A DNA stretch of 64,000 bases from an uncultured Ruthenibacterium sp. (GCA_944386565.1 CALXBO010000008.1:1-64000); one strand, 5' to 3'. Positions 7,932 through 16,055 are shown, counted from the first letter of the stretch. Translations and numbers: made by a program. The notes: generated from the letters alone by a model not told the origin.

Positions 7932-9308
7932 ATGAACGGTTTTAATTCCAATCTGCTGGACGGCAAAACGAAACTGCATTTTATCGGCGTCGGCGGCAGC
8001 GGTATGTTTCCTCTTGTGCAGATTCTGCATGCTGTCGGCTACGAGATCACAGGTTCGGACGTCAACGAGGGCGACATCATTGACCGCGAGCGCGCCATGG
8101 GCATTCAGGTGATGATGGGGCACAAGGCGGAAAATGTGCACGGCGCGGAACTTGTCGTGTACAGCGCTGCGATCCATCCGGACAATCCCGAACTGCAGGA
8201 GGCGGAGCGCCTCGGAATCCCCACGGCCGAGCGCAGCATCCTGCTCGGCTATGTGACGAACACATACCCGCACCCTCTGTGCATCGCGGGTACGCACGGC
8301 AAAACGACGACGACGGCCATGACCGTTCAGATTCTCTACGACGCGGGCAAGGACCCCGCGGCCGTCATCGGCGGCAAGCTGCCCGCCATCGACGGATACG
8401 GCCGCTACGGAACCGGCCACGAGATCGTCGTGGAGGCCTGCGAATACCACGACACGTTCCTGCACCTCGTTCCCCATGTGGGCGTGATCCTGAACATCGA
8501 CGCGGATCACATGGAATACTTCAAAACCATGAAGAACCTCAAGATGTCGTTCCGCAAATTTGCGTTGCTGACGCAGCACACGGTCCTGATCAACGTGGAC
8601 GACGACAACACCATCGCCGCGCTGAGCGGCGTGGACCGCTACGTGCGCACGTTCGGCATCGAGCGCAGCGCCGACTATCAGGCCGTCAATGTGCGCGAGT
8701 ACCGCCCGTCGTTCTATGCGTTCGATCTCAACGTCCACGGACGCATCGTGGCCAAATTTGAGCTCGGTGTGCCGGGCCATCACAACGTGTACAACGCGCT
8801 CGCGGCCGTGGCTCTGGCCAGCATGTCCGGCTGCACGTATGAGGAGTGCGAAGCGGGCATCCGCGCGTTCCGCGGAGCCGGACGCCGGTTCGAATTTCTC
8901 GGCGAAGTCAACGGCGTAACGATTGCCGACGACTACGCCCACCACCCGGCGGAACTGGACGCCACGCTGAGCGCCGCGAAGAAAATGGATTACAAGCACG
9001 TCTGGGCCGTGTTCCAGCCGTTCACCTACACGCGCACCGAGCGCCTGCTCGACGATTTTGCCGCCGTGCTCTCCAAGGCCGACCACGTCGTGATGACGGA
9101 GATCATGGGCAGCCGCGAGCGCGCCGAGGACTACACCGTGCGCACGAAAGACCTCGCCGCGAAGATCCCCGGCAGCGTGTGGTTCAACACGTTCGATGAG
9201 GTCGTGAACTACGTGATGACGCACGCCGAACCCGGCGACCTTGTCATCACACTCGGCTGCGGCGACATCTACAAGGCCGCAAAGAAAATGATGCACTGGG
9301 AGGGCTGA
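7932..9308 (+). CDS. murC: UDP-N-acetylmuramate--L-alanine ligase
   Basis: Cytoplasmic Mur ligase adding L-Ala to UDP-MurNAc, the first amino acid of the peptidoglycan stem. The protein has 458 residues, normal for MurC. The N-terminal UDP-binding Rossmann motif is GVGGSGM (MurC usually has GIGGIGM). The ATP loop is GTHGKTTTT, the central domain has NIDADHMEYF, and the C-terminal domain carries DDYAHHPAEL, a MurC hallmark. ATG at 7932 lies about 10 bp after AAAGGTGG; the open frame upstream overlaps the promoter and is not translated. It is a single-gene unit with its own promoter (7831) and terminator (9333). Confidence 0.96.
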   Translation: MNGFNSNLLDGKTKLHFIGVGGSGMFPLVQILHAVGYEITGSDVNEGDIIDRERAMGIQVMMGHKAENVHGAELVVYSAAIHPDNPELQEAERLGIPTAERSILLGYVTNTYPHPLCIAGTHGKTTTTAMTVQILYDAGKDPAAVIGGKLPAIDGYGRYGTGHEIVVEACEYHDTFLHLVPHVGVILNIDADHMEYFKTMKNLKMSFRKFALLTQHTVLINVDDDNTIAALSGVDRYVRTFGIERSADYQAVNVREYRPSFYAFDLNVHGRIVAKFELGVPGHHNVYNALAAVALASMSGCTYEECEAGIRAFRGAGRRFEFLGEVNGVTIADDYAHHPAELDATLSAAKKMDYKHVWAVFQPFTYTRTERLLDDFAAVLSKADHVVMTEIMGSRERAEDYTVRTKDLAAKIPGSVWFNTFDEVVNYVMTHAEPGDLVITLGCGDIYKAAKKMMHWEG

Positions 9309-9332
9309 GCCTTCCCTCCCCGATGCGACAGC

Positions 9333-9364
9333 AAAATGAGCCCCGGAATCCGGGGCTCATTTTT
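9333..9364. terminator. Bidirectional terminator after murC and the DUF1848 gene
   Basis: AAAATGAGCCCCGG (9333-9346) pairs perfectly with 9350-9363 around AAT. Both strands end in T runs, serving the convergent genes ending at 9308 and 9376. Confidence 0.92.
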
Positions 9365-9375
9365 ATTGGCATGAT

Positions 9376-10284
9376 TCAATACAGAGACAGCTGGCCGTCG
9401 CGGTTCGAAACCGCTTTGCGCTCGCGGACGGTGTCGGCCGGCGACAACGGCGCGCCGAGCAGCGGCGATAAGGCATCGCATACGGCGCTCGCGCCGCGCA
9501 TCGCGTAGCAATAGGTGCACGCATTGCGGCACGTTCCGTACGCGCCGATGTCAACGCTCTCAAAGCATCCGCATCCGTCTCTCTGGCCCGCGTCCCTTTT
9601 CAGTGAGAGCGGCGCCCCGACGGCCTGCTCCAGCACCGCGCGGTCGATGCAGGCGGCCGGACGGATACCTGCTCCGGAAAAGTCCAGCCGCTCGCAGCAC
9701 GCGCGCACTTCCAGCCCGAAGCGCTGAGCGGTTCCGGCAAATGCGCGTGCCAGACGCATCTGCATCTCCTCATCCGGAGCAGCGAGCGCGCGGCCGCGCA
9801 TACCGGGATACCGGTCCAGAAAGCTGATGGTCACAAGGCGGGTGAAGGGCGCAAGGTGCGCGGCCATCGCATCAAACGCCGCTGCGTGCGCCGGTTCGTC
9901 CCAGCCGTCCGCCAGCAGTACCGGGTCGTAGCGCCACAGCACGCGGTGCGCGCCGATGCGGCGCGAGAGCGCTTCAAACGTCCCGGCGAGCTCCTTCCAG
10001 CTCCGCACGCCCGGCTCGATCTCCCTGCCGTACGGCGTAATGGTGAACTGGAACACATACGAAAATCCGCGCGCGTCCAGCTCGTCCAGATACGGTATCA
10101 GCGGCGCGGGGTCTTTTGTCCAGAAGACGATGCAGTCCACGACGTCCGGCGTGAGCGGTACGCGCGAGACACTGCGGGGATTCCTCGGGTTGCGGACGAG
10201 ACAGAAGCCCGCCCGGATGCGCTCCATGAACCATGCGGCATGACAGCACGGAATGTCCGTGCGGCGCGACGCGGATACGATCAT
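9376..10284 (-). CDS. DUF1848 family protein with C-terminal Cys cluster
   Basis: A 302-residue protein of unknown function. The N-terminus MIVSASRRTDIP and the motifs LVRNPRNP, VDCIVFWTKDP and YVFQFTITPYG are the conserved blocks of DUF1848. The C-terminus has CGCFESVDIGAYGTC followed by CRNACTYCYA, a Cys cluster resembling a radical-SAM or auxiliary Fe-S site. Family members are often described as possible radical-SAM-like or DNA-repair-related proteins, without proof. The gene has its own promoter (GTGACA-17-TACAAT, 10308-10336) and AAGGGGG as ribosome-binding site. It shares a terminator with murC. Confidence 0.85.
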   Translation of the reverse strand: MIVSASRRTDIPCCHAAWFMERIRAGFCLVRNPRNPRSVSRVPLTPDVVDCIVFWTKDPAPLIPYLDELDARGFSYVFQFTITPYGREIEPGVRSWKELAGTFEALSRRIGAHRVLWRYDPVLLADGWDEPAHAAAFDAMAAHLAPFTRLVTISFLDRYPGMRGRALAAPDEEMQMRLARAFAGTAQRFGLEVRACCERLDFSGAGIRPAACIDRAVLEQAVGAPLSLKRDAGQRDGCGCFESVDIGAYGTCRNACTYCYAMRGASAVCDALSPLLGAPLSPADTVRERKAVSNRDGQLSLY

Positions 10285-10307
10285 GAAAAACGCCCCCTTC
10301 CGCGCTC

Positions 10308-10336
10308 ATTGTAACACGAAAGGGAGCGTGTGTCAC
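10308..10336 (-). promoter_or_regulatory. Promoter of the DUF1848 gene
   Basis: On the minus strand GTGACA (10336-10331) and TACAAT (10313-10308) are 17 bp apart, with an upstream TG making an extended -10. The -35 overlaps the last bases of mazF. Confidence 0.65.
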
Positions 10337-10695
10337 TGCGTTCCGAGCCCGAAGCTCACGCCAATGGCCTGATCGACGCGGTGGAGCGTCTCGTCGGGCA
10401 GCCTGCCGGAGCGCTCGCGCAGACGGCGCTTGTCGATGGTGCGGATCTGTTCCAGCAGGATGACGCTGTCCTTCGTCAGCCCTCCCTGACCCGCTTTGAC
10501 GCCGATGTGCGTGGGCAGGTTGGACTTGTCGAGCTTCGACGTGATGGCGGCGGCGATCACCGTCGGGGAAAAGCGGTTCCCGACATCGTTCTGCACGATA
10601 AGTACGGGACGAACGCCTCCCTGTTCCGAACCGACGACCGGGCTGAGATCGGCATAGAACACTTCGCCGCGGTGTACTTCTCTGGAATCCGTCAT
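10333..10695 (-). CDS. mazF: MazF/PemK family endoribonuclease toxin without an adjacent antitoxin
   Basis: Sequence-specific mRNA interferase family (MazF/EndoA/NdoA), 120 residues. The family blocks are clear: RGEVFYADLSPVVGSEQGG, RPVLIVQND, GNRFSPTVIAAAIT, LPTHI, and the C-terminal EQIRTIDKRRL. The Arg of the GG.RP loop and the Thr/Ser of the SPTVI strand, both implicated in catalysis, are present. In Bacillus the antitoxin gene lies immediately upstream, but here only 72 bp separate it from an HD protein gene. The ribosome-binding site AAAGGGAGGG lies in the 3' arm of an 11-bp hairpin (10705-10738), which may hold translation down. It may be co-transcribed with acpS and the HD gene. Confidence 0.93.
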   Translation of the reverse strand: MTDSREVHRGEVFYADLSPVVGSEQGGVRPVLIVQNDVGNRFSPTVIAAAITSKLDKSNLPTHIGVKAGQGGLTKDSVILLEQIRTIDKRRLRERSGRLPDETLHRVDQAIGVSFGLGTQ

Positions 10696-10704
10696 AAAAG
10701 ATCA

Positions 10705-10738
10705 CCCTCCCTTTGTCCTTAGTGTGGCAAAGGAAGGG
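10705..10738 (-). promoter_or_regulatory. Hairpin sequestering the mazF ribosome-binding site
   Basis: On the minus strand CCCTTCCTTTG (10738-10728) pairs with CAAAGGGAGGG (10715-10705) over 11 bp with one G-U pair and a 12-nt loop. The 3' arm contains the whole Shine-Dalgarno sequence of mazF. Structure and position are seen; regulation is inferred. Confidence 0.55.
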
Positions 10739-10767
10739 CGGTTTTAATCAGCACGGCAGATATTTCC

Positions 10768-11427
10768 TCACAGAACGGCCTGACCGTTGACGTTCAGACG
10801 GAACGCAAGCCCAAGCTTCTCGGCCGCTTTGCGGCACAGCAGCATGCGCTCGAGGAAGATCTCGAAATACGCCATCACGGGCGAGATCTCGGTGTCGATG
10901 ACGAGCGAGAGCTCGATCGCCTGTTTGTCCGGCGTGAGCACGGTGGTCGCTTTCTCCACCGCGTAGTTGACGCGGTCGTGGATGTCAAACGTCGCCATGT
11001 CCCGGTTGCGCACGCGCGTGCGGCGCACGTCGGTCTTGTCGGCGAGGATGAGCGCCGCCGCCACCGGATTGACGGGATATGCCGTGGATTCGTCGTGGTT
11101 GCCGATGGCAGAGCACACCGTCGCGATCTCGTCGGCCGTCATCCCGAGCTTGTCGAGGATGCGGAACGCCATGACGGCGCCGGACTGCGCGTGGTCGATG
11201 CGGTTGATGACGTTGCCGATGTCGTGCATATAGCCCGCGATCCACGCGAGCTCGCAGGTGCGGTCGTCGTATCCGAGTTCGCGCAGCACCTTTTCGGCGA
11301 AGTGCGCCACGCGCGTGACGTGCGCAAAGCTGTGCTCGGTAAACCCCAGCGCACTGAGCGTGTCGTCCGCGCGGCGGATGTAGGTTTTGATCTGTTCGTT
11401 GTCCTTGATGTCCTGCGGTGAGATCAT
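10768..11427 (-). CDS. HD domain phosphohydrolase
   Basis: A 219-residue metal-dependent phosphohydrolase of the HD superfamily. The H...HD...D residues are in HSFAHVTRVAHFAEK (about residue 35), GYMHDIGN (about 72) and a later D in LADKTDVRR (about 136). The substrate cannot be predicted; HD proteins of this size act on nucleotides or signalling nucleotides. ATG at 11427 has AAAAAGGAGAAA upstream; the long N-terminal extension of the open frame runs into acpS and is not conserved-looking. It lies 14 bp after acpS and 72 bp before mazF, probably in one transcript. Confidence 0.85.
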   Translation of the reverse strand: MISPQDIKDNEQIKTYIRRADDTLSALGFTEHSFAHVTRVAHFAEKVLRELGYDDRTCELAWIAGYMHDIGNVINRIDHAQSGAVMAFRILDKLGMTADEIATVCSAIGNHDESTAYPVNPVAAALILADKTDVRRTRVRNRDMATFDIHDRVNYAVEKATTVLTPDKQAIELSLVIDTEISPVMAYFEIFLERMLLCRKAAEKLGLAFRLNVNGQAVL

Positions 11428-11441
11428 GCGTTTCTCCTTTT

Positions 11442-11810
11442 TTACGGCTGCTCCAGCACGACAAAGGCCGTGGAAAAACCGCCCTCGTGCGTGAGCGAAA
11501 GATGTGCCGTGATGTTGTTTTCCCGGATAAAATACTCCAACGCGCCCGAAAAGCGGAAGTACGGCTCGCCCTTTTCCCCGCGCAGCGCCTCGGCCTCGCT
11601 CCACACAAAGCCCGAAAGCCCTGTGGCGAGCGCCTTTCCGAGCGCCTCCTTCGCGGCGAAATTGGCCGCCACCGTCTCGGCGCGGTTCTTGCGCTGCTCA
11701 AACATCGCGCGTTCGTTTTCTCCGAACACGCGGGTCATAAAACTCTCGTGCGTCATCGTCCGTTCGATGCGCTCAATGGTCGTCGTGTCGACGCCGATGC
11801 CGTAGATCAT
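11442..11810 (-). CDS. acpS: Holo-[acyl-carrier-protein] synthase
   Basis: Transfers 4'-phosphopantetheine from CoA to acyl carrier protein, activating fatty-acid synthesis in the cytoplasm. At 122 residues it has the usual AcpS size. The Mg-binding motif GIGVDTTTI is at residues 4-12, and the second motif NFAAKEALGKALATG is near residues 50-64. The later SLTHEGGFSTAFV matches the family's SxSH-D/E-x-xx-A element. It is first of the minus-strand set acpS-HD-mazF. A possible -10 (TATACT) lies at 11850-11845. Confidence 0.95.
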   Translation of the reverse strand: MIYGIGVDTTTIERIERTMTHESFMTRVFGENERAMFEQRKNRAETVAANFAAKEALGKALATGLSGFVWSEAEALRGEKGEPYFRFSGALEYFIRENNITAHLSLTHEGGFSTAFVVLEQP

Positions 11811-11844
11811 ACGAGCACCCGCCTTTCTGCTGCATTACAGATTC

Positions 11845-11850
11845 AGTATA
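11845..11850 (-). promoter_or_regulatory. Possible -10 element of acpS
   Basis: TATACT on the minus strand lies 34 bp before the acpS ATG. No convincing -35 is seen at 17 bp (TGGTTT), so this is a weak call. The region 11811-12246 otherwise holds the pheS promoter and T-box. Confidence 0.35.
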
Positions 11851-11900
11851 CATCAATCATCGCCAAAAAACCACTCCCGCGTGAAAGGTTTACAAAATAC

Positions 11901-11929
11901 TTGCAAATACGTCCCGGAAAGAGTATAAT
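11901..11929 (+). promoter_or_regulatory. Promoter of the pheST T-box transcript
   Basis: TTGCAA (11901-11906) and a consensus TATAAT (11924-11929) are 17 bp apart. Transcription would start near 11936, just before the T-box. Confidence 0.88.
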
Positions 11930-11935
11930 ATAGCA

Positions 11936-12201
11936 CGTGAAACGCGACGACGGAGAGAGTACGCGCGGGATCGTTCCTGTTTTCCAGAGAGAAGCGCCCT
12001 GGCTGAAAGCGCTTTGCAGGCACGCTGCGCCGAAGTTCACTCCCGAGCGGCTTTGCTGAAGGCAGTGCTGGTAGGCGAAGACGGGTTTTCCCGTTACAGG
12101 AAGCGAGAGTGTTTGCTCTTTGGGCAAAAATACGGGTGGTACCGCGGAGTTTTGAGTTTCAAGGCTTCGTCCCTGCATGTGTCGGGGACGAAGTCTTTTT
12201 T
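11936..12201 (+). promoter_or_regulatory. T-box riboswitch (tRNA-Phe sensing) upstream of pheS
   Basis: Transcriptional T-box leader controlling phenylalanyl-tRNA synthetase by tRNA-Phe charging. The conserved T-box core GGGTGGTACCGCG is at 12134-12146, with UGGU able to pair with the ACCA end of uncharged tRNA-Phe. The specifier region is GAAGTTCACTCC; its codon is TTC (12036-12038), a Phe codon followed by a purine, matching the regulated genes. Earlier AGAGAG and CAGAGAGAAG elements fit stem I. An intrinsic terminator (12163-12201) follows and would compete with the antiterminator containing the T-box. The class and logic are established knowledge; exact stem boundaries are approximate. 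Confidence 0.94.
12163..12201 (+). terminator. Regulated terminator of the Phe T-box
   Basis: GGCTTCGTCCC (12163-12173) pairs with GGGACGAAGTC (12185-12195) with one G-U pair, followed by six T. Uncharged tRNA-Phe should stabilise the alternative antiterminator and allow readthrough into pheS at 12247. Confidence 0.92.
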
Positions 12202-12246
12202 CGTTTCCCGGAAACGATCGGAAGGAATGGAAAGGAGCAAAGTTTC

Positions 12247-13269
12247 ATGCATGAGATCATCGAACAGCTGGCCGCGCAGGCCGGCGAAGCGCTGGCCGCT
12301 GCGGATTCCCGCGAGACTCTGGCCGTGTTCTGGCAGGAATACCTGAGCAAAAACGGCAAGGTCTCCGGCCTGATGAAGCAGCTGCGCAACGTGGCGCCGG
12401 AGGAGCGCCCCGCGGCCGGCAAGATCATCAACGAGTTCAAACAGAAGCTGACGGCCGATTACGAGGCGGCCGCCGAGCGCATCAACGCCGCCGAGCTGGC
12501 CGCGCGCAACGCCGCCGAGGCGGTGGACATCACGCTGCCCGCCAAGCGCCGCGCCCTGGGCGCGCTGCACCCCATCACGCTCGTGAAGAATCAGATCATC
12601 GACACGTTCGCCGGCATGGGCTTCGAGGTGTTCGAAGGGCCGGAGATCGAGGACGACGACCACAACTTTACCCGCCTGAACGTGCCGAAGAACCATCCCG
12701 CGCGCGACATGCAGGACACGTTCTATCTGGCCGAGGACATCGTCCTGCGCACGCACACCAGTCCCGGACAGATCCGCGTGATGGACAGCAAGAATCCGCC
12801 CATCAAGGTACTCGTGCCCGGCCGCGTATTCCGCAGTGACTCCGACGCCACGCACAGCCCGATGTTCCACCAGATGGAGGGCCTTGTCGTGGACAAGCGC
12901 ATCACGCTGTGCGATCTGCAGGGCATGCTGGACAAATTCGTGCAGGCTCTCTTCGGCCCGGAGGTCAAGACGCGCCTGCGCCCGTCGTACTTCCCGTTCA
13001 CCGAGCCCAGCGTCGAGGTCGACGTGAGCTGCTTTGAGTGCGGCGGCAAGGGCTGCCCGCTGTGCAAGCACACGGGCTGGATCGAAGTGTTGGGCGGCGG
13101 CATCGTGCATCACAACGTCCTGAAAAACTGCGGCATCGACCCGGAGGAGTACTCCGGCCTCGCGTTCGGCATCGGCATCGAGCGCATCGCGATGCTGAGA
13201 TACGGCATCAACAACATCGGCCTGCTGTTTGAAAACGATCTTCGTTTCCTGAAGCAGTTCCGCGAGTGA
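12247..13269 (+). CDS. pheS: Phenylalanine--tRNA ligase alpha subunit
   Basis: Catalytic subunit of the alpha2-beta2 PheRS, 340 residues, the standard bacterial length. After an N-terminal coiled coil (residues 1-90), the class II core begins with HPITLVKNQI and FAGMGFEVFEGPEIE. Motif 2 lies near HSPMFHQMEG, and motif 3 is GIGIERIAMLRYGI near the C-terminus. ATG at 12247 follows AAAGGAG; the longer open frame would read through the T-box terminator and is rejected. It is controlled by the T-box and lies 16 bp upstream of pheT. Confidence 0.97.
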   Translation: MHEIIEQLAAQAGEALAAADSRETLAVFWQEYLSKNGKVSGLMKQLRNVAPEERPAAGKIINEFKQKLTADYEAAAERINAAELAARNAAEAVDITLPAKRRALGALHPITLVKNQIIDTFAGMGFEVFEGPEIEDDDHNFTRLNVPKNHPARDMQDTFYLAEDIVLRTHTSPGQIRVMDSKNPPIKVLVPGRVFRSDSDATHSPMFHQMEGLVVDKRITLCDLQGMLDKFVQALFGPEVKTRLRPSYFPFTEPSVEVDVSCFECGGKGCPLCKHTGWIEVLGGGIVHHNVLKNCGIDPEEYSGLAFGIGIERIAMLRYGINNIGLLFENDLRFLKQFRE

Positions 13270-13285
13270 TGGGGAGGGAGAAACC

Positions 13286-15697
13286 ATGAAAGTACCATTC
13301 AGTTGGCTGAAAGAATATGTGGATATCGACGTGTCCGCCGAGGAACTGCAGGAGCGCCTGTTCTCGTGCGGTTTTGAGGTGGAAGAGCTGATCGACCTGT
13401 CGGCGGGCATTTCGCGCGTCGTCGTGGGTGAGATCACGTCGATGGAAAAGCAGGAGGGCACCGATCACCTGCATGTTTGCACCGTGAACTGCGGCGAATA
13501 CGGCAGCGATCTCGTCATCTCCACCGGCGCGCCGAACATCTTTGTGGGTGCGCGCGTGCCCGTCGCTCTCGACGGCGCGACGCTGCCCGGCGGCATCACG
13601 ATCAAAAAGCGCAAGATGCGCGGCGTGGAGTCAAACGGCATGATGTGCTCGGGCGAGGAGCTCGGCCTCAACGACGACCTCTATCCCGGCTCGGACGTGT
13701 ACGGTCTGCTCATCCTGCCTGAGGACACCCCGCTCGGCGCGGATATCTGCAAGGTGACGGGGCTCGACGACTACATCTTCGACATCTCCATCACCTCGAA
13801 CCGCCCGGACTGCCAGTCCATCCTCGGCATGGCGCGCGAAGTGGCCGCTGCCCTCGGCAAGCCCCTCAAGATGCCCGCCACCGACTGGACCGTCTCCGGC
13901 GAAGCCGACGACAGCATCCACGTGGAAGTGCAGGCTCCCGACCTGTGCCCGCGCTATCTCGCGCACTACGTCAGCAACATCCGCACGGGCGAATCGCCGC
14001 GCTGGATGAAGCGCAACCTCGCGCTGTGCGGTCTGCGCAGCATCAGCAACGTCGTCGACATCACGAACTATGTGCTTCTCGAGATCGGCCAGCCGATGCA
14101 CGCGTTCGACCTTGAAAAGGTGGGCGGCCGCAGCATCACCGTGCGCCGCGCGCACGAGGGCGAGAAGATCGTCACGCTTGACGAGAAGGAATTCACGCTG
14201 ACGCCGAACAACCTCGTTATCTGCGACGCGGACAAGCCGGTCGCTCTGGCGGGCGTCATGGGCGGCCTGAACAGCGGCATTGCCGACGACACCAAGCAGC
14301 TCCTGTTCGAGTGCGCCACGTTCGCGCGCGACTGCATCCGCAAGACCTCCCGCTCGCTCGGCCAGTCCAGCGACTCGTCCGCGCGCTACGAGAAAGGCGT
14401 TGACCAGTACTCCACCGAGCTCGGCCTCAACCGCGCTCTCCACCTCATCCAGCAGCTCGACTGCGGCGACATCACGCCGACCTGCTTCGACTGCTCGGCC
14501 GGGCTGTCCCGCGAGCGCAAGAGCGTGACCGTCACGCCCGAGCAGATCAACAACGTCCTCGGCATCGAAGTGCCGGAAGAAGCGATGAAGGACATCCTCG
14601 CGCGCCTTTCGTTCGAAGTGCACGAGGAGGACGGCGTCTGGACCGTGCTCGTGCCGCGCTGGCGCGAGGACGTGGAGGGCTACCCCGACCTCGCCGAGGA
14701 AGTCATCCGCGAATACGGCTACGACAAGCTGACGCCGACGTTCCTGAAGGCCGCCGCTGTGACGAACGGCGGGCTGAACACCGCGCAGAAGACGCAGATG
14801 AAGGTCAAACGCCTGATGTGCGCGCAGGGCTACTATGAGGCCAGCACGCTGGCGTTCTACTCCCCTGCCGACCTCGACATGCTGCACATCCCGGCCGATG
14901 ACCCCGCTCGCCGCGCCATCCCCATCCTGAACCCGATCAGCACGCATCTGTCCATCATGCGCACGATGCTCGCTCCGTCGATGCTGAACGTCATCGTCGA
15001 TAACCTCAAGAAGGTCAACGGCGCGGGACGCCTGTTTGAGCTGTCCAACGTCTATGATCCGCATCAGCTGCCGATGACCGAACTGCCCGACGAGCGCCCG
15101 ACGCTCTGCCTCGGCGCGTTCGGCCCCGAGGAGGATTTCTTCACCGTGAAAGGCACGCTGGAAGCGATCGCGGAATCGTTCGACCTGCACTTTACCTACC
15201 GCCGCGAGACCGTGTGCTATCTGCACCCGGGCATGACGGCCGCCGTGTACTGCGGCGACGTTCGCCTCGGCGTGTTCGGCAAGCTGGCCAACGACATCAC
15301 GGCTGAGCTGAAGATCGCCAAGGACGAGAAGGCGAGCCAGAACATCTACCTCGGCGAGTTCGACTACGCCGCCCTGATGGCGTGCGTGCCGGCGACGATG
15401 CGCTACAAGCCCATCAGCGAATATGCGCCCGAGCGCCGCGATCTCGCGCTTGTATGCGACGAGAGCGTTGCGTGCGGCGACATCGAGGACGCGATCCGCG
15501 CGGCCGACAAGCGCGTGACGGATGTGACGCTGTTCGACCTGTACCGCGGCGAGAAGCTCGGCAAGGATAAGAAGAGTCTTGCCTTCACCGTTTCGCTGCA
15601 CACGGACGACCACGCGCTGACGAGCGAGGAAGCGGACGGCGCTGTGAAGAAAATTCTGAAAAAGCTGTCGGAAATTGACGTTGTGTTGAGAAGTTGA
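13286..15697 (+). CDS. pheT: Phenylalanine--tRNA ligase beta subunit
   Basis: The 803-residue beta subunit with the full domain set: EMAP/OB-type tRNA-binding domain near residues 40-155, B3/B4 editing region around 210-400 (RSLGQSSDSSARYEKGVD), B5 domain, catalytic-like core, and the C-terminal anticodon-binding FDX-ACB domain (YAPERRDLALVCDE... to the end). ATG has GGAGGGAG 8 bp upstream. It is co-transcribed with pheS under the Phe T-box and followed by a long hairpin terminator at 15721. Confidence 0.97.
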   Translation: MKVPFSWLKEYVDIDVSAEELQERLFSCGFEVEELIDLSAGISRVVVGEITSMEKQEGTDHLHVCTVNCGEYGSDLVISTGAPNIFVGARVPVALDGATLPGGITIKKRKMRGVESNGMMCSGEELGLNDDLYPGSDVYGLLILPEDTPLGADICKVTGLDDYIFDISITSNRPDCQSILGMAREVAAALGKPLKMPATDWTVSGEADDSIHVEVQAPDLCPRYLAHYVSNIRTGESPRWMKRNLALCGLRSISNVVDITNYVLLEIGQPMHAFDLEKVGGRSITVRRAHEGEKIVTLDEKEFTLTPNNLVICDADKPVALAGVMGGLNSGIADDTKQLLFECATFARDCIRKTSRSLGQSSDSSARYEKGVDQYSTELGLNRALHLIQQLDCGDITPTCFDCSAGLSRERKSVTVTPEQINNVLGIEVPEEAMKDILARLSFEVHEEDGVWTVLVPRWREDVEGYPDLAEEVIREYGYDKLTPTFLKAAAVTNGGLNTAQKTQMKVKRLMCAQGYYEASTLAFYSPADLDMLHIPADDPARRAIPILNPISTHLSIMRTMLAPSMLNVIVDNLKKVNGAGRLFELSNVYDPHQLPMTELPDERPTLCLGAFGPEEDFFTVKGTLEAIAESFDLHFTYRRETVCYLHPGMTAAVYCGDVRLGVFGKLANDITAELKIAKDEKASQNIYLGEFDYAALMACVPATMRYKPISEYAPERRDLALVCDESVACGDIEDAIRAADKRVTDVTLFDLYRGEKLGKDKKSLAFTVSLHTDDHALTSEEADGAVKKILKKLSEIDVVLRS

Positions 15698-15720
15698 GCC
15701 ATCTGTCCGCGAAACTTCTG

Positions 15721-15759
15721 TGCACTTCGGCGCAAACGCCTTGCGCCGAAGTGCATTTT
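15721..15759 (+). terminator. Terminator after pheT, overlapping the ireB promoter
   Basis: TGCACTTCGGCGCAA (15721-15735) pairs perfectly with 15741-15755 around ACGCC and is followed by TTTTG. The right arm includes the putative -35 of the next promoter. Confidence 0.82.
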
Positions 15760-15769
15760 GTTGTATACT
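15741..15769 (+). promoter_or_regulatory. Promoter of ireB
   Basis: TTGCGC (15741-15746) and TATACT (15764-15769) are exactly 17 bp apart. The -35 is the start of the right arm of the pheT terminator hairpin. Confidence 0.6.
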
Positions 15770-15809
15770 GTATAGAGGAAAGAATTTGATTTATGGGGAG
15801 GCTGAAACC

Positions 15810-16055
15810 ATGAGCGAACCGACTGCCGTGTTCTCGATCTATGAGGACCGTGATAAAGAGATCAAGCGCATTCTGACTGATGTGTACCATGCGCTGAAGG
15901 AGAAGGGCTATAACCCCATCAATCAGATCGTGGGCTATATCCTCTCGGAAGACCCCACCTACATCACAACGTATCAGGGAGCTCGCGCGCAGATCCGCAA
16001 GATCGACCGCGACGACCTGCTGCAGGCACTGTTGAAAAGCTACCTTGCGGAGTGA
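15810..16055 (+). CDS. ireB: IreB family regulatory phosphoprotein (UPF0297)
   Basis: Small cytoplasmic protein of 81 residues. In Enterococcus, IreB is phosphorylated by the Ser/Thr kinase IreK and influences cephalosporin tolerance. Family hallmarks are present: NPINQIVGYILSEDPTYITT, then ARAQIRKIDRDDLLQALLKSYL. The N-terminal Thr-containing stretch matches the region phosphorylated in IreB. ATG at 15810 follows GGGGAGG; the longer frame would overlap the promoter. In Firmicutes this gene often precedes ruvX; here a small unknown gene follows. Confidence 0.93.
   Translation: MSEPTAVFSIYEDRDKEIKRILTDVYHALKEKGYNPINQIVGYILSEDPTYITTYQGARAQIRKIDRDDLLQALLKSYLAE

Noticed and set aside
10696..10767. 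A possible mazE antitoxin upstream of mazF
   Set aside because: Only 72 bp are available; they contain the mazF ribosome-binding hairpin and no credible ORF.
13631..15613. An open frame of 660 codons on the minus strand
   Set aside because: Antisense shadow of pheT; no start signal and low-complexity product.
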